From positions 1-64,000 of the forward strand of contig JBQTHD010000022.1 in the NCBI GenBank assembly GCA_052390275.1: 64,000 bases of DNA, given 5' to 3'. Every line of letters starts with the position of its first letter. Position 1 is the first letter of the stretch. The notes under the pieces are model-generated. The model had not been told where the DNA came from. It was given only the letters and a program-made list of their open reading frames with translations, and did no database searches. Origin of the DNA: JBQTHD01 sp052390275 (GTDB taxonomy: Bacteria; Actinomycetota; Acidimicrobiia; Acidimicrobiales; AC-14). Shown here piece after piece: positions 30,417 to 38,843 of this stretch. The translations under genes and the position numbers were made by a program.

Positions 30417-31215
30417 CGAACGGTGTGAAAGCTCGGGTCCGCACCAACTTGAGCACCCCCCACACCGCCCCCACGCCGGTGATGGCCGCAGCGGCCATAC
30501 CCCCCAGAAATGGGGCCGCCGCTCCGGCTGGCAGGCCCCCTGAGGCCACCAGGCGGGCCCCTTCGAAGGCCACGGCCCCGGCAGTGATGGGCAGGCTCAT
30601 CAGGAAGGACATCCGGGCCGCGGCCTGGCGGTCCAGCCCCAGGAACCGTCCGGCGGAGATGGTGGCCCCCGATCGTGAGACACCCGGCGCCAGCGCCAGG
30701 GACTGGGCCACTCCCATAACCAGGGCATCCCGGGCTCCAACCGCCTCCAGGGGCCGTCGGCCGGCAGAACGGTCGGCCACCGCCAGGACCAGCCCGAAGA
30801 CCACCAACAAACCGGCCGCTAAGGGCACCGAACGAAGACCGCTGGAGAGGGCCAATTCCAAGAAGGCACCGACGGTCAGCCCCGGGAGAGTGGCCAGGAT
30901 CAAAAGCCCGGCCAGTCGCTCATCGGTACCTTCGATTCGTCGGTTCCTCAGGGCCCGGATTCCGGCTCTACCCAGGCGAGCGAGATCTGCCCGGAAGTAG
31001 GCGGCCAGCCCCACCAGGGTGCCCAGGTGCAGGGCAACGTCGAAGGTCTGCGCCAACTCCCCTTCCACCGCCGCCTCCCAGCCGAACAGCCAGGGCACCA
31101 GGATCAGGTGACCGCTGGAGGAAATGGGAAGGAACTCAGCCAGGCCCTGGACCACGCCCAGAACGATCGCCTGGAAAAGACTGAGCACCTCGGCGTCGGC
31201 CAGCACCGCTGTCAT
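30349..31215 (-). CDS. uppP: Undecaprenyl-diphosphatase
   Basis: Integral membrane phosphatase (BacA/UppP) that regenerates undecaprenyl phosphate, the lipid carrier for peptidoglycan and other surface polymers; it also underlies natural bacitracin tolerance. The conserved motif 1 is VLGVVQGLAEFLPISSSGHLILV with the Glu and Ser/His residues, and motif 2 is LALAPGVSRSGATISAGRFLGLDR with the catalytic Arg. About eight hydrophobic helices are visible. The ATG at 31215 is preferred to a GTG three codons upstream. Its 3' end overlaps the convergent SAF-domain gene by 68 nt, an unusually deep tail-to-tail overlap. Confidence 0.95.
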   Translation of the reverse strand: MTAVLADAEVLSLFQAIVLGVVQGLAEFLPISSSGHLILVPWLFGWEAAVEGELAQTFDVALHLGTLVGLAAYFRADLARLGRAGIRALRNRRIEGTDERLAGLLILATLPGLTVGAFLELALSSGLRSVPLAAGLLVVFGLVLAVADRSAGRRPLEAVGARDALVMGVAQSLALAPGVSRSGATISAGRFLGLDRQAAARMSFLMSLPITAGAVAFEGARLVASGGLPAGAAAPFLGGMAAAAITGVGAVWGVLKLVRTRAFTPFVIYRLVAGFGVLAIYLWRSAGQ

Positions 31216-31284
31216 GACACCCACCGGAACTGGGCGCGGGCGATGGGCTGAGAGAACGTGGGGAAGTGAGGCACGCTCAGAGGG

Positions 31285-32637
31285 TCATGTTCCGCTCAGC
31301 GTCATCCCGGAAACCACCAGGCTGACTCCGGCCGACCCGCCTGGAAGCCATTCGACGTCGGAGCCCACGGCCTCGACGTTGGCCAACAGGTCGCCGAGCC
31401 GAGCGGCGATGGTGGCCTCTCGGATGGGTTCGGCCACCACTCCGTTGCGGATCATCTGACCCTCGACTCCGACGGAAAAGTCTCCGGTGGCGGCGTTGGT
31501 CCCCGATCCCAGGCCAAAGGCCGACAGCACCAGCACCCCGTGGTCAATGCTCGCCAGAAGTTGGGCCTGGTCCAGGGTGCCGCTGGCCAGCGACAATGCG
31601 CGGCTGCCAACCCCGGGGATGGCGGTGTGCCCCGCCCGGCGGGCACAGGCGTTGGAGGTGGTGTCGGCCCTTCGGGCGGTGGTGGCGTTGTGGAGCAATC
31701 CCACCAGGCGGCCCCCATCCACCAGCAGGTTGCGACGGCAGGCCAGTCCCTCGGCATCGAAGCGCGAAGCCCCGAGCGACCGGGTGTCGGTGGGGTCGTC
31801 CAGCAGCGAGAAAACGCTGGCGGCCACGGCCGTGCCGACGGCGCCGACGAACATCGACCGTTCCTTTTGCATCGCCTCGGCCGACAACGCTCCGGCCAGC
31901 ACCCCCAGAAGACTGGCGGTGACCCTGGGGTCCAAAACGGCCACCATCTGCGCTGAGGCCGGCTTGGTGGCTCCCAACAGGCGGGTGGCCCGCTCGGCGG
32001 CGTCGATCGCCGCCCGCTTCGGGTCCAGATCCCGCGGATGGCGGGCGATGCAATAGCCGTAGCCGGTGTGGGTGTCGTCGTCGTCACCGGCGATGGCATG
32101 GGCGTAAACCGAACAACTGGCCCGGTGCCAACCGGAGCGGATCCCGGTGGTCGACACCACCGCCGACTCCGAGCGGCTGTCGCCGTAACCGGCGGACTCC
32201 ACGGTTCTCACCCGACGATCGGCGGCCCGCGCCAAAGCGGCCACCTCCAGGGCCAGATCGACCTTCTCGTTGCTGGTCCACTCATCCGGACCGTCGAAGC
32301 CAAGGTCCAGGTCGGCCGGTTCCACCCCGTCGGGTAGAGCCAGGCAGGCGTAAGGGTCGATTGAACCGTAAAGGCAGTTCTCCCGCGCCTCCTCGAACGC
32401 CTGGGCGGCCCCCGTGGGGTCCAGAGAGCCGGAATAGGCGAAGCCCTGGCGGCCCCGACCGAGGATGCGCAGTCCAATACCGGACTCCTCGGCCCAGGTG
32501 AAGGACTCGACGGCCCCACCAACGACCGACACCTCGGTGTGGCGGGTGCGGCTCAGGTAGATCTCGATCTCCTCGCCGGAACGGGCCCGGCCCAGGAGTT
32601 GGTCGGCGATCCTGAGCAGTTCGGGGGCCTCAGGCAC
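31285..32637 (-). CDS. PmbA/TldE-like protein of the TldD/TldE protease pair
   Basis: A 450-residue member of the PmbA/TldD family and the non-catalytic partner: no HExxxH motif is present. Conserved stretches include ESGIGLRILGRGRQGFAYSGSLD, VLDPRVTASLLGVLAGALSAEAMQKERSMFVG, SRFDAEGLACRRNLLVDGGRLVGLLHNATTARRAD and GVEGQMIRNGVVAEPIREATIA. The TldD/TldE heterodimer degrades unfolded peptides and matures some antibiotic peptides and antitoxins. The GTG start overlaps the end of tldD by 8 nt, so the subunits are co-translated. Confidence 0.92.
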   Translation of the reverse strand: MPEAPELLRIADQLLGRARSGEEIEIYLSRTRHTEVSVVGGAVESFTWAEESGIGLRILGRGRQGFAYSGSLDPTGAAQAFEEARENCLYGSIDPYACLALPDGVEPADLDLGFDGPDEWTSNEKVDLALEVAALARAADRRVRTVESAGYGDSRSESAVVSTTGIRSGWHRASCSVYAHAIAGDDDDTHTGYGYCIARHPRDLDPKRAAIDAAERATRLLGATKPASAQMVAVLDPRVTASLLGVLAGALSAEAMQKERSMFVGAVGTAVAASVFSLLDDPTDTRSLGASRFDAEGLACRRNLLVDGGRLVGLLHNATTARRADTTSNACARRAGHTAIPGVGSRALSLASGTLDQAQLLASIDHGVLVLSAFGLGSGTNAATGDFSVGVEGQMIRNGVVAEPIREATIAARLGDLLANVEAVGSDVEWLPGGSAGVSLVVSGMTLSGT

Positions 32638-34138
32638 CCCCGGTGCCGCCTACGGTCATGGCGCTCACCCTGAGGGTGGGTTGGCCCGCCGAGACCGGGA
32701 CCGACTGGCCGTTCTTGCCGCAGGTTCCTGTCCAGGTGGCGAAGTCGCTGCCCACCGCGTCGATGGCCGAGAGGACGGCGGGGCCGTTTCCGATGAGGTT
32801 GGCCGCCCGCACCGGGTAGGTGACCTGGCCATCCTCGACCATGTAGGCCTCGGTGATGCCGAAGACGAAGTCCCCGGTGGCGGTATTGACCTGGCCTCCG
32901 CCCAGTTGGACGCAGTAGAGGCCCCGCTCGGTCTGGGCGATGATCTCGGCAGGATCGGCGGATCCAGGCAGGACATAGGTGTTGGTCATCCGGACCATGG
33001 GAAGGTGTCGATAGCTCTGTCGGCGACCGTTGGTGGAGGTGGCCCGCCCCGAACGGCGGGCCCTCAGGCCGTCCCACATGTAGTCGGCCAGCCGGCCCTG
33101 ATCGATGAGGGTATTGCGAGCCACCGGAGCGCCTTCGTCATCTAGAGTTGCCGTGCCCCATTCCTCGTGGTAAGAGCCGTCGTCAACCAGAGTTACCATT
33201 GGGCTCGCCACCTGTTCATCAAGGCGACCCCGAAAGATCGATGCATCCCTTTCCACGAGATCGGCTTCGAGGCCATGACCACAGGCTTCGTGGAACAACA
33301 CTCCGCCAGCGCCTCGGTGCAGGATCACCGGGAGGGTTCCCGATGGGGCGGGCCGGGCATCAAGCATGTCCACCGCTCGCCGAGCGGCAGTCCGGGCCAC
33401 TTCGTCAGCGGCGATCTGGTCGAAGATCTCGGCCCCCAGCGTTCGGCCAGGCGCCTCGTAACCGGTTTGGCGGCCTCGGCTGTCGGCTGCCACGCATTGC
33501 ACGAAGAACCGGGTGCGGACCTGGCTGTCGGTGGCGTAGAGGCCATGGCTGTTGGCCACCACGATGTCCCGGGTGCTCGATCCGTAGGAGGCGGTGACCT
33601 GGCGAACCAAACCCGAATGGGTACGGGCGGCATCGTCGGCCCGGCTCAACAGTTCAGCCAGGGCGGACTTCGACAACGGTCGGGGGCTTCCCTCCACGGC
33701 AATGGGGTCTTCTGAGTCGCCCCCGTCTGCCCGTCGGTAAGGTCCCCCGACTCGGTATGGCGGGCTCGCCTGCCCCGGACCGGAACTGGACCCCGACTGC
33801 CCCGAATCGAAGGCCACCTGGTCCCCCAACGGCCCCGCCGGGTTCTGACGCTGCACAGAGGCAGCCGCCGCGGCTCTGGCGCCGGCCAGCAGCCCGTCCT
33901 CGCTCAGGTCGGTGGTGTGGGCGAACCCAGTGGCCTGGCCCCGGACAACCCGGATGCCCACCCCCCGGTCAGACCCGGTGGTGACCGACTCCACCCGGCG
34001 ATCGTCGAGCCGAGCCGAGCAACTCTGGCGGGCTTCGGCAAAGACTTCGGCGAAATCGGCGCCACTGCCCATGGCGACGTCCAGAACCCGCTGGGCCAGA
34101 TCAGGGGGGATCATGGTGGCTACGGCGTCGGGTCCCAT
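32630..34138 (-). CDS. tldD: TldD-like zinc metalloprotease subunit
   Basis: Catalytic subunit of the TldD/TldE protease. The metal motif HEACGHGLEAD (HExxxH) stands near residue 275, after ILHRGAGGVLF; GQVNTATGDFVFGITEAYMVEDGQVTYPVR and GKNGQSVPVSAGQPTLRVS near the end are typical. Between residues about 95 and 150 a Ser/Gly/Pro-rich insertion (SGQSGSSSGPGQASPPYR region) is not seen in compact relatives. The ATG at 34138 is chosen because TAGGAT lies exactly 8 nt upstream, suggesting a leaderless transcript; a GTG at 34162 is the longer option. tRNA-Arg is divergently placed 60 nt away. Confidence 0.92.
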   Translation of the reverse strand: MGPDAVATMIPPDLAQRVLDVAMGSGADFAEVFAEARQSCSARLDDRRVESVTTGSDRGVGIRVVRGQATGFAHTTDLSEDGLLAGARAAAAASVQRQNPAGPLGDQVAFDSGQSGSSSGPGQASPPYRVGGPYRRADGGDSEDPIAVEGSPRPLSKSALAELLSRADDAARTHSGLVRQVTASYGSSTRDIVVANSHGLYATDSQVRTRFFVQCVAADSRGRQTGYEAPGRTLGAEIFDQIAADEVARTAARRAVDMLDARPAPSGTLPVILHRGAGGVLFHEACGHGLEADLVERDASIFRGRLDEQVASPMVTLVDDGSYHEEWGTATLDDEGAPVARNTLIDQGRLADYMWDGLRARRSGRATSTNGRRQSYRHLPMVRMTNTYVLPGSADPAEIIAQTERGLYCVQLGGGQVNTATGDFVFGITEAYMVEDGQVTYPVRAANLIGNGPAVLSAIDAVGSDFATWTGTCGKNGQSVPVSAGQPTLRVSAMTVGGTGGA

Positions 34139-34146
34139 GGCCGGCG

Positions 34147-34152
34147 ATCCTA
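34147..34152 (-). promoter_or_regulatory. -10 element for leaderless tldD
   Basis: TAGGAT on the minus strand, 8 nt before the ATG at 34138. It lies inside the alternative longer reading frame, which argues against the GTG at 34162 as the start. Confidence 0.45.
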
Positions 34153-34199
34153 CGATGGCCACCCCGCCGACGGTTCGTCGCTAGGGCGGGAGATCAAAT

Positions 34200-34273
34200 G
34201 CCCCGGTAGCTCAGTCGGATAGAGCGACCGCCTCCTAAGCGGTAGGCCACAGGTTCGATTCCTGTCCGGGGCG
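34200..34273 (+). tRNA. tRNA-Arg(CCT)
   Basis: A 74-nt cloverleaf: acceptor GCCCCGG/CCGGGGC, D arm GCTC-AGTCGGATA-GAGC, anticodon stem ACCGC/GCGGT with loop CTCCTAA (anticodon CCT, reads AGG), T arm ACAGG-TTCGATT-CCTGT, and discriminator G. The CCA end is not encoded. AGG is a rare codon in such GC-rich genomes. The tldD gene diverges from it; a toxin-antitoxin pair follows downstream. Confidence 0.95.
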
Positions 34274-34578
34274 CTGGCTCTCTGGCGGAGCCCGAGAAGT
34301 CGCGCCCGGAACGCGTTATGACCAATAGAGATCGTCATGTCGGTTGCCGGCGACCATCGCTACAGGAGGTCAAACTGGACTCTGCTGGCGCAAAACCGAA
34401 CACTCCTTGAGGCAGCCCGAGACCGAGCGCCTCCAGGTCGTCACGAGGCATTCCGGAGGGTCACCGGCGCGGCGGAGGGAGTCCCGCCGGCCGCCAGCGC
34501 TGACGCCTGGTGCCGGCTCGTGTCGCACGGTCCAGGCCTGCTGTTGCGATTTCTTCGGTTTTCTGTCATCGTAGCCAA
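34274..34578. other. Spacer between tRNA-Arg and the HTH/PIN pair
   Basis: About 305 nt. Open frames exist but have no recognisable product, and no repeat of the tRNA 3' end was found that would mark an integration site. No terminator is obvious after the tRNA. I see no supported gene here. Confidence 0.4.
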
Positions 34579-35040
34579 GTGGTACGAGCAGCGGCCAACT
34601 TCGATTCCGACCCCGTCGTGGCTCCGGCCGAGGAGGCCCGTCTCCTGGAGATGGTTCGTGACGCCCTGGAGGCGTCGGGAGGCAGTGACTCAGCAACTCG
34701 GTTGCTCTCGACCAGCGGCCCGCCGGTCGAGCTCCCGGCGTCGGTGCGCGAGGTGCTCGTCCGTGTCGTCCGGGAGCTCGCTGAGGGCAACGCCGTCACC
34801 GTGCTGCCGGTCCACGCCGAGCTGACCACCCAGCAGGCTGCTGACCTGCTCAACGTGTCGCGGCCGTACCTGATCTCGTTGCTCGACGACCACGTGCTGC
34901 CCTGCTCGCGAACCGCCGGCCGCCACCGTAGGCTCCGACTCGCCGACGTGCTCGCCTACAAGCGGAGCCGTGATGCGAAGCGGCGAACCGCTCTCGACGA
35001 GATGAGCGAGGAAGCGGAGAAGCTGGGCTTGCGGTACTGA
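34579..35040 (+). CDS. Excisionase-type helix-turn-helix antitoxin
   Basis: A 153-residue protein whose C-terminal half contains an excisionase/MerR-like helix-turn-helix: AELTTQQAADLLNVSRPYLISLLDDHVLPCSRTAGRHRRLRLADVLAYKRSRDAKRRTALDEM. The preceding part (ASVREVLVRVVRELAEGNAVTVLPV) is typical of HTH antitoxins paired with PIN toxins in actinobacteria. It lies 39 nt before a PIN-domain gene. The GTG at 34579 is my choice; the frame is open for 69 nt further upstream to an ATG, but that segment looks like non-coding sequence. It probably binds its own promoter. Confidence 0.8.
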   Translation: MVRAAANFDSDPVVAPAEEARLLEMVRDALEASGGSDSATRLLSTSGPPVELPASVREVLVRVVRELAEGNAVTVLPVHAELTTQQAADLLNVSRPYLISLLDDHVLPCSRTAGRHRRLRLADVLAYKRSRDAKRRTALDEMSEEAEKLGLRY

Positions 35041-35066
35041 TCCGCTCGCACGATCCAGCGTCTCGC

Positions 35067-35072
35067 TACGGT
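35067..35072 (+). promoter_or_regulatory. -10 element directly before the PIN toxin start
   Basis: TACGGT, 7 nt before the GTG at 35080. The toxin may thus be transcribed without leader from its own promoter in addition to read-through from the antitoxin gene. Confidence 0.4.
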
Positions 35073-35079
35073 CCGTCGA

Positions 35080-35637
35080 GTGGCCATCCCTGTGCTGCTC
35101 GACGCGTGCGTGCTCTACCCGATCGGGCTCCGGGACACTTTGCTCAACGTCGCCGAGGCTGGCTTCTTCCGGGTGCTGTGGAGCGAAGAGATCCTGGCCG
35201 AGACCAGCCGCAACATCGTCGAGGACGTGCCGGACCTCACGGCCGAGCACCTGGCGAAGACGTTCGACGCCATGCGCCGAGCCTTCCCCGAAGCCGTGGT
35301 GCGGGGCTATGAGCACCTCGTCGACTCGATGCCCAACCACCCCAAGGACCGACACGCGCTCGCTGCCGCCGTCGTCGGTGGCGCCCACGTCCTCGTCACC
35401 AACAACTTGCGCCACTTCCCAGCGGCAGCGTGTGAGCCGCTCGGCGTCCGAGTCGAGTCCGCCGACGACTTCCTGGTCGAGATGATCAGCCTGGGCCCGG
35501 AGCTGATGGTCGACGTGCTTCGCCGTCAGGCGACGAGGAAGGTTCGTCCGCATCTCACCCTGTACGAGATGCTGGAGCGCCTCGCAGTCCACGCCCCGGC
35601 CTTCGTTGTCACACTTCGGGCGGTTCAGCAAGATTGA
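35080..35637 (+). CDS. PIN-domain ribonuclease toxin
   Basis: A 185-residue PIN protein. VLLDACVLYPIGLRDTLLNVAE contains the first Asp, LWSEEILAETSRNI the Glu, NHPKDRHALAAAVVGGAHVLVTNNLRHFP the further Asp residues typical of this PIN subgroup (KDRHxLAAA and TNNLxHFP). Residues about 125-185 form a C-terminal helical extension (SADDFLVEMISLGPELMVDVLRRQA). With the HTH protein upstream it forms a type II toxin-antitoxin locus placed just downstream of tRNA-Arg(CCT). Target RNA is unknown. Confidence 0.82.
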   Translation: MAIPVLLDACVLYPIGLRDTLLNVAEAGFFRVLWSEEILAETSRNIVEDVPDLTAEHLAKTFDAMRRAFPEAVVRGYEHLVDSMPNHPKDRHALAAAVVGGAHVLVTNNLRHFPAAACEPLGVRVESADDFLVEMISLGPELMVDVLRRQATRKVRPHLTLYEMLERLAVHAPAFVVTLRAVQQD

Positions 35638-36053
35638 GGTCGTTCAACGATGCGAACCAACTCGACGTCGCTGCCGCTGATACGGCACCGCCTTTGGCCG
35701 CATCGAACCCCTTCGAGATCGCCGAGTCCGGATGCGAAGATCCCCGGAGCGATCCTGCCTCGGTGCGCCTTCTGCCAGCATAAGGAATGGCGCTGGTTCG
35801 TTCTGCTGTCCCTGCCTGACGCCCCTGCTCGCGAATCCGTGTGCGGACCATGGCAAGCCGCTTGTCGCGGCCTGATGCCAGATACCTCGATTACCCGGCC
35901 CAACGCCGGGTCCGCAGGTCGCCACCCGCACCACCGGCACCCCCGGCGGAGATCTGGTCAGCTCCTTGGCCTAAGGGCGAGTGTGCCTCCGACAATTCGC
36001 GACTCGTCGTCGGGATGAGCGAACAGCGCCGCCAGGCGTCCCGAGGTGGCCGT
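35638..36053. other. Gap after the PIN toxin with no supported gene
   Basis: About 416 nt. A plus-strand frame at 35650-36018 contains LPRCAFCQHKEWRWF, but its codon positions and composition do not look coding and no family is recognised. No repeats or hairpin terminators were found. Confidence 0.4.
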
Positions 36054-37073
36054 TCAGGCCTCCCGAACCGGATCGACGATGGCGTCGATGGCGACGATGA
36101 GATCCGGGTCCAAGATGACGCCCGAGGCGGCGGCGTTGTCGTCGAGTTGCTCGGGCCGGCTGGCGCCGACGATGGCGGAAGTGACCTCCGGGCGGCGCAG
36201 GACCCAAGCCAGGGCCATCTGGGCCATGGTCAGGCCGGCGGCTGCGGCCAGGGGCTTGAGTTCCTCGACCGCGGTAAGGACCTCGGGGCTCCGCCAGCGG
36301 CCCATCATGGCCCCCATGGAACTACTCGCTGCTCGGCTCCCGGCCGGTGGCGCCGCTCCCGGGCGATACTTGCCGGTCAGAGCCCCCTGGGCCAGGGGGG
36401 ACCAGACGATCTGACCGATCCCGTTCGCAGAACACAGACCGAACACCTCAGCCTCGGGCTTGCGCCACAGAATCGAGTACTCGGGCTGACTGGACACGAA
36501 GCCGGCCATTCCTCCCAAGCCGCCGCCAGATCCGCCTCCGGGGCTGCCCCCAGAGCCGGTCACGGAATCTGTCGCCGAGCCCGCAACGAGATCCACAGCC
36601 GCCTGAATCTGCATCGGTGTCCATTCGCTGAAGCCGATGTATCGAGCCTTGCCCGAGGCAACCAACTCGCCCAGGGCGCCCATGGTCTCCTCCAGGGGAG
36701 TGCCGGAGTCGTATCGGTGGCACTGCCACAGGTCCACGTAGTCGGTGCCCAGGCGGCGCAGCGATGCCTCGGCCTGAAGGCGGATCTGCGCTGCCGACAA
36801 CCCCTGGCTCCCGTCAGGCATGGGAAAGAAGGCTTTGGTTGCCAGGTTGTAGCTGGACCGGTCGACCTCGGCCAGGGCTCTTCCCAGAAAGGCTTCGGCC
36901 TGGCCCCCGCCGTAGACGTTGGCCGTGTCGATGAAGTTGATGCCCAGGTCCAAGGCCCGTCGGACGCAGGCCTCACCCGAACCCGCGTCGACTCCGGCCC
37001 CCAGAGTGAGCCAGGAGCCGAAACTGATCTCGGGAACCGACAGTTCGCTGTTACCCAGGCGGCGGTAGCGCAT
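36054..37073 (-). CDS. Aldo/keto reductase
   Basis: NADPH-dependent aldehyde/ketone reductase of the Kv-beta/YghZ-like group. MRYRRLGNSELSVPEISFGSW, GINFIDTANVYGGGQAE (catalytic Asp and Tyr), YNLATKAFF (Lys) and DYVDLWQCHRYD (His) make the tetrad. Cofactor-binding C-terminal blocks are QIVWSPLAQGALTGKY and VTSAIVGASRPEQL. A Gly/Ser-rich insertion (about residues 188-210, GSGGSPGGGSGGG) sits in a loop before VSSQPEYS. Physiological substrate unknown. It stands alone; a TAGAAA 6 nt before the ATG is a weak -10 match. Confidence 0.92.
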   Translation of the reverse strand: MRYRRLGNSELSVPEISFGSWLTLGAGVDAGSGEACVRRALDLGINFIDTANVYGGGQAEAFLGRALAEVDRSSYNLATKAFFPMPDGSQGLSAAQIRLQAEASLRRLGTDYVDLWQCHRYDSGTPLEETMGALGELVASGKARYIGFSEWTPMQIQAAVDLVAGSATDSVTGSGGSPGGGSGGGLGGMAGFVSSQPEYSILWRKPEAEVFGLCSANGIGQIVWSPLAQGALTGKYRPGAAPPAGSRAASSSMGAMMGRWRSPEVLTAVEELKPLAAAAGLTMAQMALAWVLRRPEVTSAIVGASRPEQLDDNAAASGVILDPDLIVAIDAIVDPVREA

Positions 37074-37154
37074 GAGGACTTTCTATCGGCCCCGACGCTT
37101 CGGCGACCGCTGGCATCGGCGCGAGGGGAGTGAGAGAGGCCCGAAAGGCTGAGA

Positions 37155-37817
37155 TCAGGATGCCGGCGCCCGAGCCAGAAGGTCCTTGACCTCCTCGTCG
37201 GTGGTGGCCGAGAAGTCCTGGTACCACCGACTCACCGCCCCGAAGTTCTCCGGAGCGCAGGCCCAGACCACCTCGTCGGCCCCTTCAAGTTCGGCACAGA
37301 CCCGGGGGTCGGCGATTGGAACTGCAACCACAATCGATGCCGGGTGCCGTCGGCGCAGGGCCACGAGAGCAGCCCGCATGCTGGCCCCGGTGGCCAGACC
37401 ATCGTCGACCAGGATGACATGGCGGCCGGAGACCGCCGGGGCCGGGCGGTCACCCCGGTAGGCGGATTCCTGGCGACGAAGCACCATCCGCTGTTCGGTG
37501 GTGATTCGCTCCACCACGTGGTCGGCCAGGCGCAGCCGCTTGATCAGTTCGGGGTTGAGGACCCGGACTCCCCCCGACGAGATGGCCCCGAAGGCCAACT
37601 CGCTGCGACCGGGCACCCCCAACTTGCGGACCAAAAAGACGTCCAGCGGAAGGCCGAGGAACTCCGCCACCTGGTACCCCACCGGGACGCCGCCCCGCGG
37701 AAGGGCCAGAACTAGCGAGTCGCTGCGGCGCCCATGCCCGGCCAGGCGAGCTGCCAGCCGACAGCCGGCGTCGCCACGGTTCCAAAATCGGGGTCGACAC
37801 AGAACCGGACCGGCCAC
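37155..37817 (-). CDS. Phosphoribosyltransferase-family protein
   Basis: Type I PRTase fold. The PRPP-binding loop is HVILVDDGLATGASMRAAL; the N-terminal part FWNRGDAGCRLAARLAGH and SLVLALPRGGVPVGYQVAEFLGLPLDVFLVRKLGVPGRSELAFGAIS is typical of the stand-alone phosphoribosyltransferases annotated near universal stress or dienelactone-hydrolase genes. Base substrate is unknown; no classical orotate or hypoxanthine specificity hood is evident. The GTG at 37817 sits 4 nt after the preceding stop; a GTG at 37859 would overlap that gene by 38 nt and is less likely. Confidence 0.85.
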   Translation of the reverse strand: MAGPVLCRPRFWNRGDAGCRLAARLAGHGRRSDSLVLALPRGGVPVGYQVAEFLGLPLDVFLVRKLGVPGRSELAFGAISSGGVRVLNPELIKRLRLADHVVERITTEQRMVLRRQESAYRGDRPAPAVSGRHVILVDDGLATGASMRAALVALRRRHPASIVVAVPIADPRVCAELEGADEVVWACAPENFGAVSRWYQDFSATTDEEVKDLLARAPAS

Positions 37818-37821
37818 CCGT

Positions 37822-38199
37822 TCATCCCAACTCAACCGGTTGGCGATCGCCACGGCCACCCGGGAAGTTTGCGTCGCCCTCCACCAGACTGTCGCCTACC
37901 ACCCACCGGGTAAGGGCATCGGCGGAGTCCAATCCCTTGGCCACACTTGCGGCCACGGCGGAGATGAGGGTGACGACCTCAGGATTGGTCGATCCCGGCG
38001 CCCGGGCCGCCAACCCCAGGAGGTGGCCGACCTCGGCACCTCGGCGAGCCAGGAGGCGCTGGTAATCCGTGAGCATGGCGCTGAGCCGGGCGGGGTCGGG
38101 CGGGTCTGCCGACCGGCGGGCCGTAGGAGCCGAGTCTGAATCGTCCCCAGCCTCCTGGGCACAAAGCAAGTCCCGGGGGTCGGCAGCCGGTACAAGCAC
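37822..38199 (-). CDS. Hypothetical helical protein upstream of the phosphoribosyltransferase
   Basis: A 125-residue frame. Residues from about 42 onward (MLTDYQRLLARRGAEVGHLLGLAARAPGSTNPEVVTLISAVAASVAKGLDSADALTRWVVGD) look like a genuine soluble helical protein, while the first 40 are low-complexity, so the start may be the internal ATG at about 38076. No family recognised. It is on the same strand and 4 nt upstream of the PRTase gene, so the two are likely co-expressed, diverging from the DoxX gene. Confidence 0.5.
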   Translation of the reverse strand: MLVPAADPRDLLCAQEAGDDSDSAPTARRSADPPDPARLSAMLTDYQRLLARRGAEVGHLLGLAARAPGSTNPEVVTLISAVAASVAKGLDSADALTRWVVGDSLVEGDANFPGGRGDRQPVELG

Positions 38200-38300
38200 G
38201 GAGTTGATATGCCCAGCATCGCCGATTCCGACGCCTGATTCAGGAGAATGTTCAACTTTCGCGGCCCTCCTCGACGACGGGGCGCGGCAAGACTGTCGTC

Positions 38301-38735
38301 ATGAGCGCTTTGACCTTGGCTGGCCTCGAACGGTTCTCCGGGCTGGCCCCGCTGGTGCTGCGGGTGGTGACGGGCGTTGTCATGACCTACCACGGATGGC
38401 AGAAGCTCAACGGCGGCCGGCAGGGTCTCGAGATGGGTCTCCTGGCGCCCAAGGGCGTACCCCTGGCCGGGTTGGTGAGTTGGATCGTCACACTGATCGA
38501 GCTGGCTGGAGGGGCGATGTTGGTGGTCGGCCTGCTGACCCGGTTGGCGACGTTGCCCCTGATGGGCGTGCTGGTCGGGGCCATCGTCCTGGCCAAGGCC
38601 GATGCCGGCCTCATCGCCCCCCGAGGCGAAGGTGTTGGTTTCGAACTCGATCTGGCATTGCTGGCCGCCTTGGTGGCAGTGGCGGTTCTCGGGCCTGGTC
38701 GCCCGTCGCTGGACCGACAGTTGAGGCTGGACTGA
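38301..38735 (+). CDS. DoxX-family membrane protein
   Basis: A 144-residue protein with four hydrophobic helices. APLVLRVVTGVVMTYHGWQKLNGG is the DoxX N-terminal helix with its conserved GxxKL, followed by VSWIVTLIELAGGAMLVVGLLTRLATLPLMGVLVGAIVLAK and a last helix (ELDLALLAALVAVAVLGPG). DoxX proteins are linked to oxidative-stress or thiosulphate-quinone systems in a few cases, but most have no assigned role. It is divergent from the PRTase pair. Confidence 0.88.
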   Translation: MSALTLAGLERFSGLAPLVLRVVTGVVMTYHGWQKLNGGRQGLEMGLLAPKGVPLAGLVSWIVTLIELAGGAMLVVGLLTRLATLPLMGVLVGAIVLAKADAGLIAPRGEGVGFELDLALLAALVAVAVLGPGRPSLDRQLRLD

Positions 38736-38843
38736 CGCCCGACCGACGCCAGCAGCCCGCCCCCCGGATGCGGGCCCGCCCGCCGGAGTGACGGCGGCGA
38801 TGCAAGCCTGCCCCGGGCTGGGCCGGCGGTCGACTTCCCACTT

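Noticed and set aside
35650..36018. 122-codon plus-strand frame with a CxxC pair
   Set aside because: Composition and codon positions do not look coding and no family or ribosome site supports it.
37860..38200. Long shadow frames opposite the phosphoribosyltransferase and hypothetical gene
   Set aside because: Plus-strand frames here lack motifs and overlap better-supported minus-strand coding sequence.
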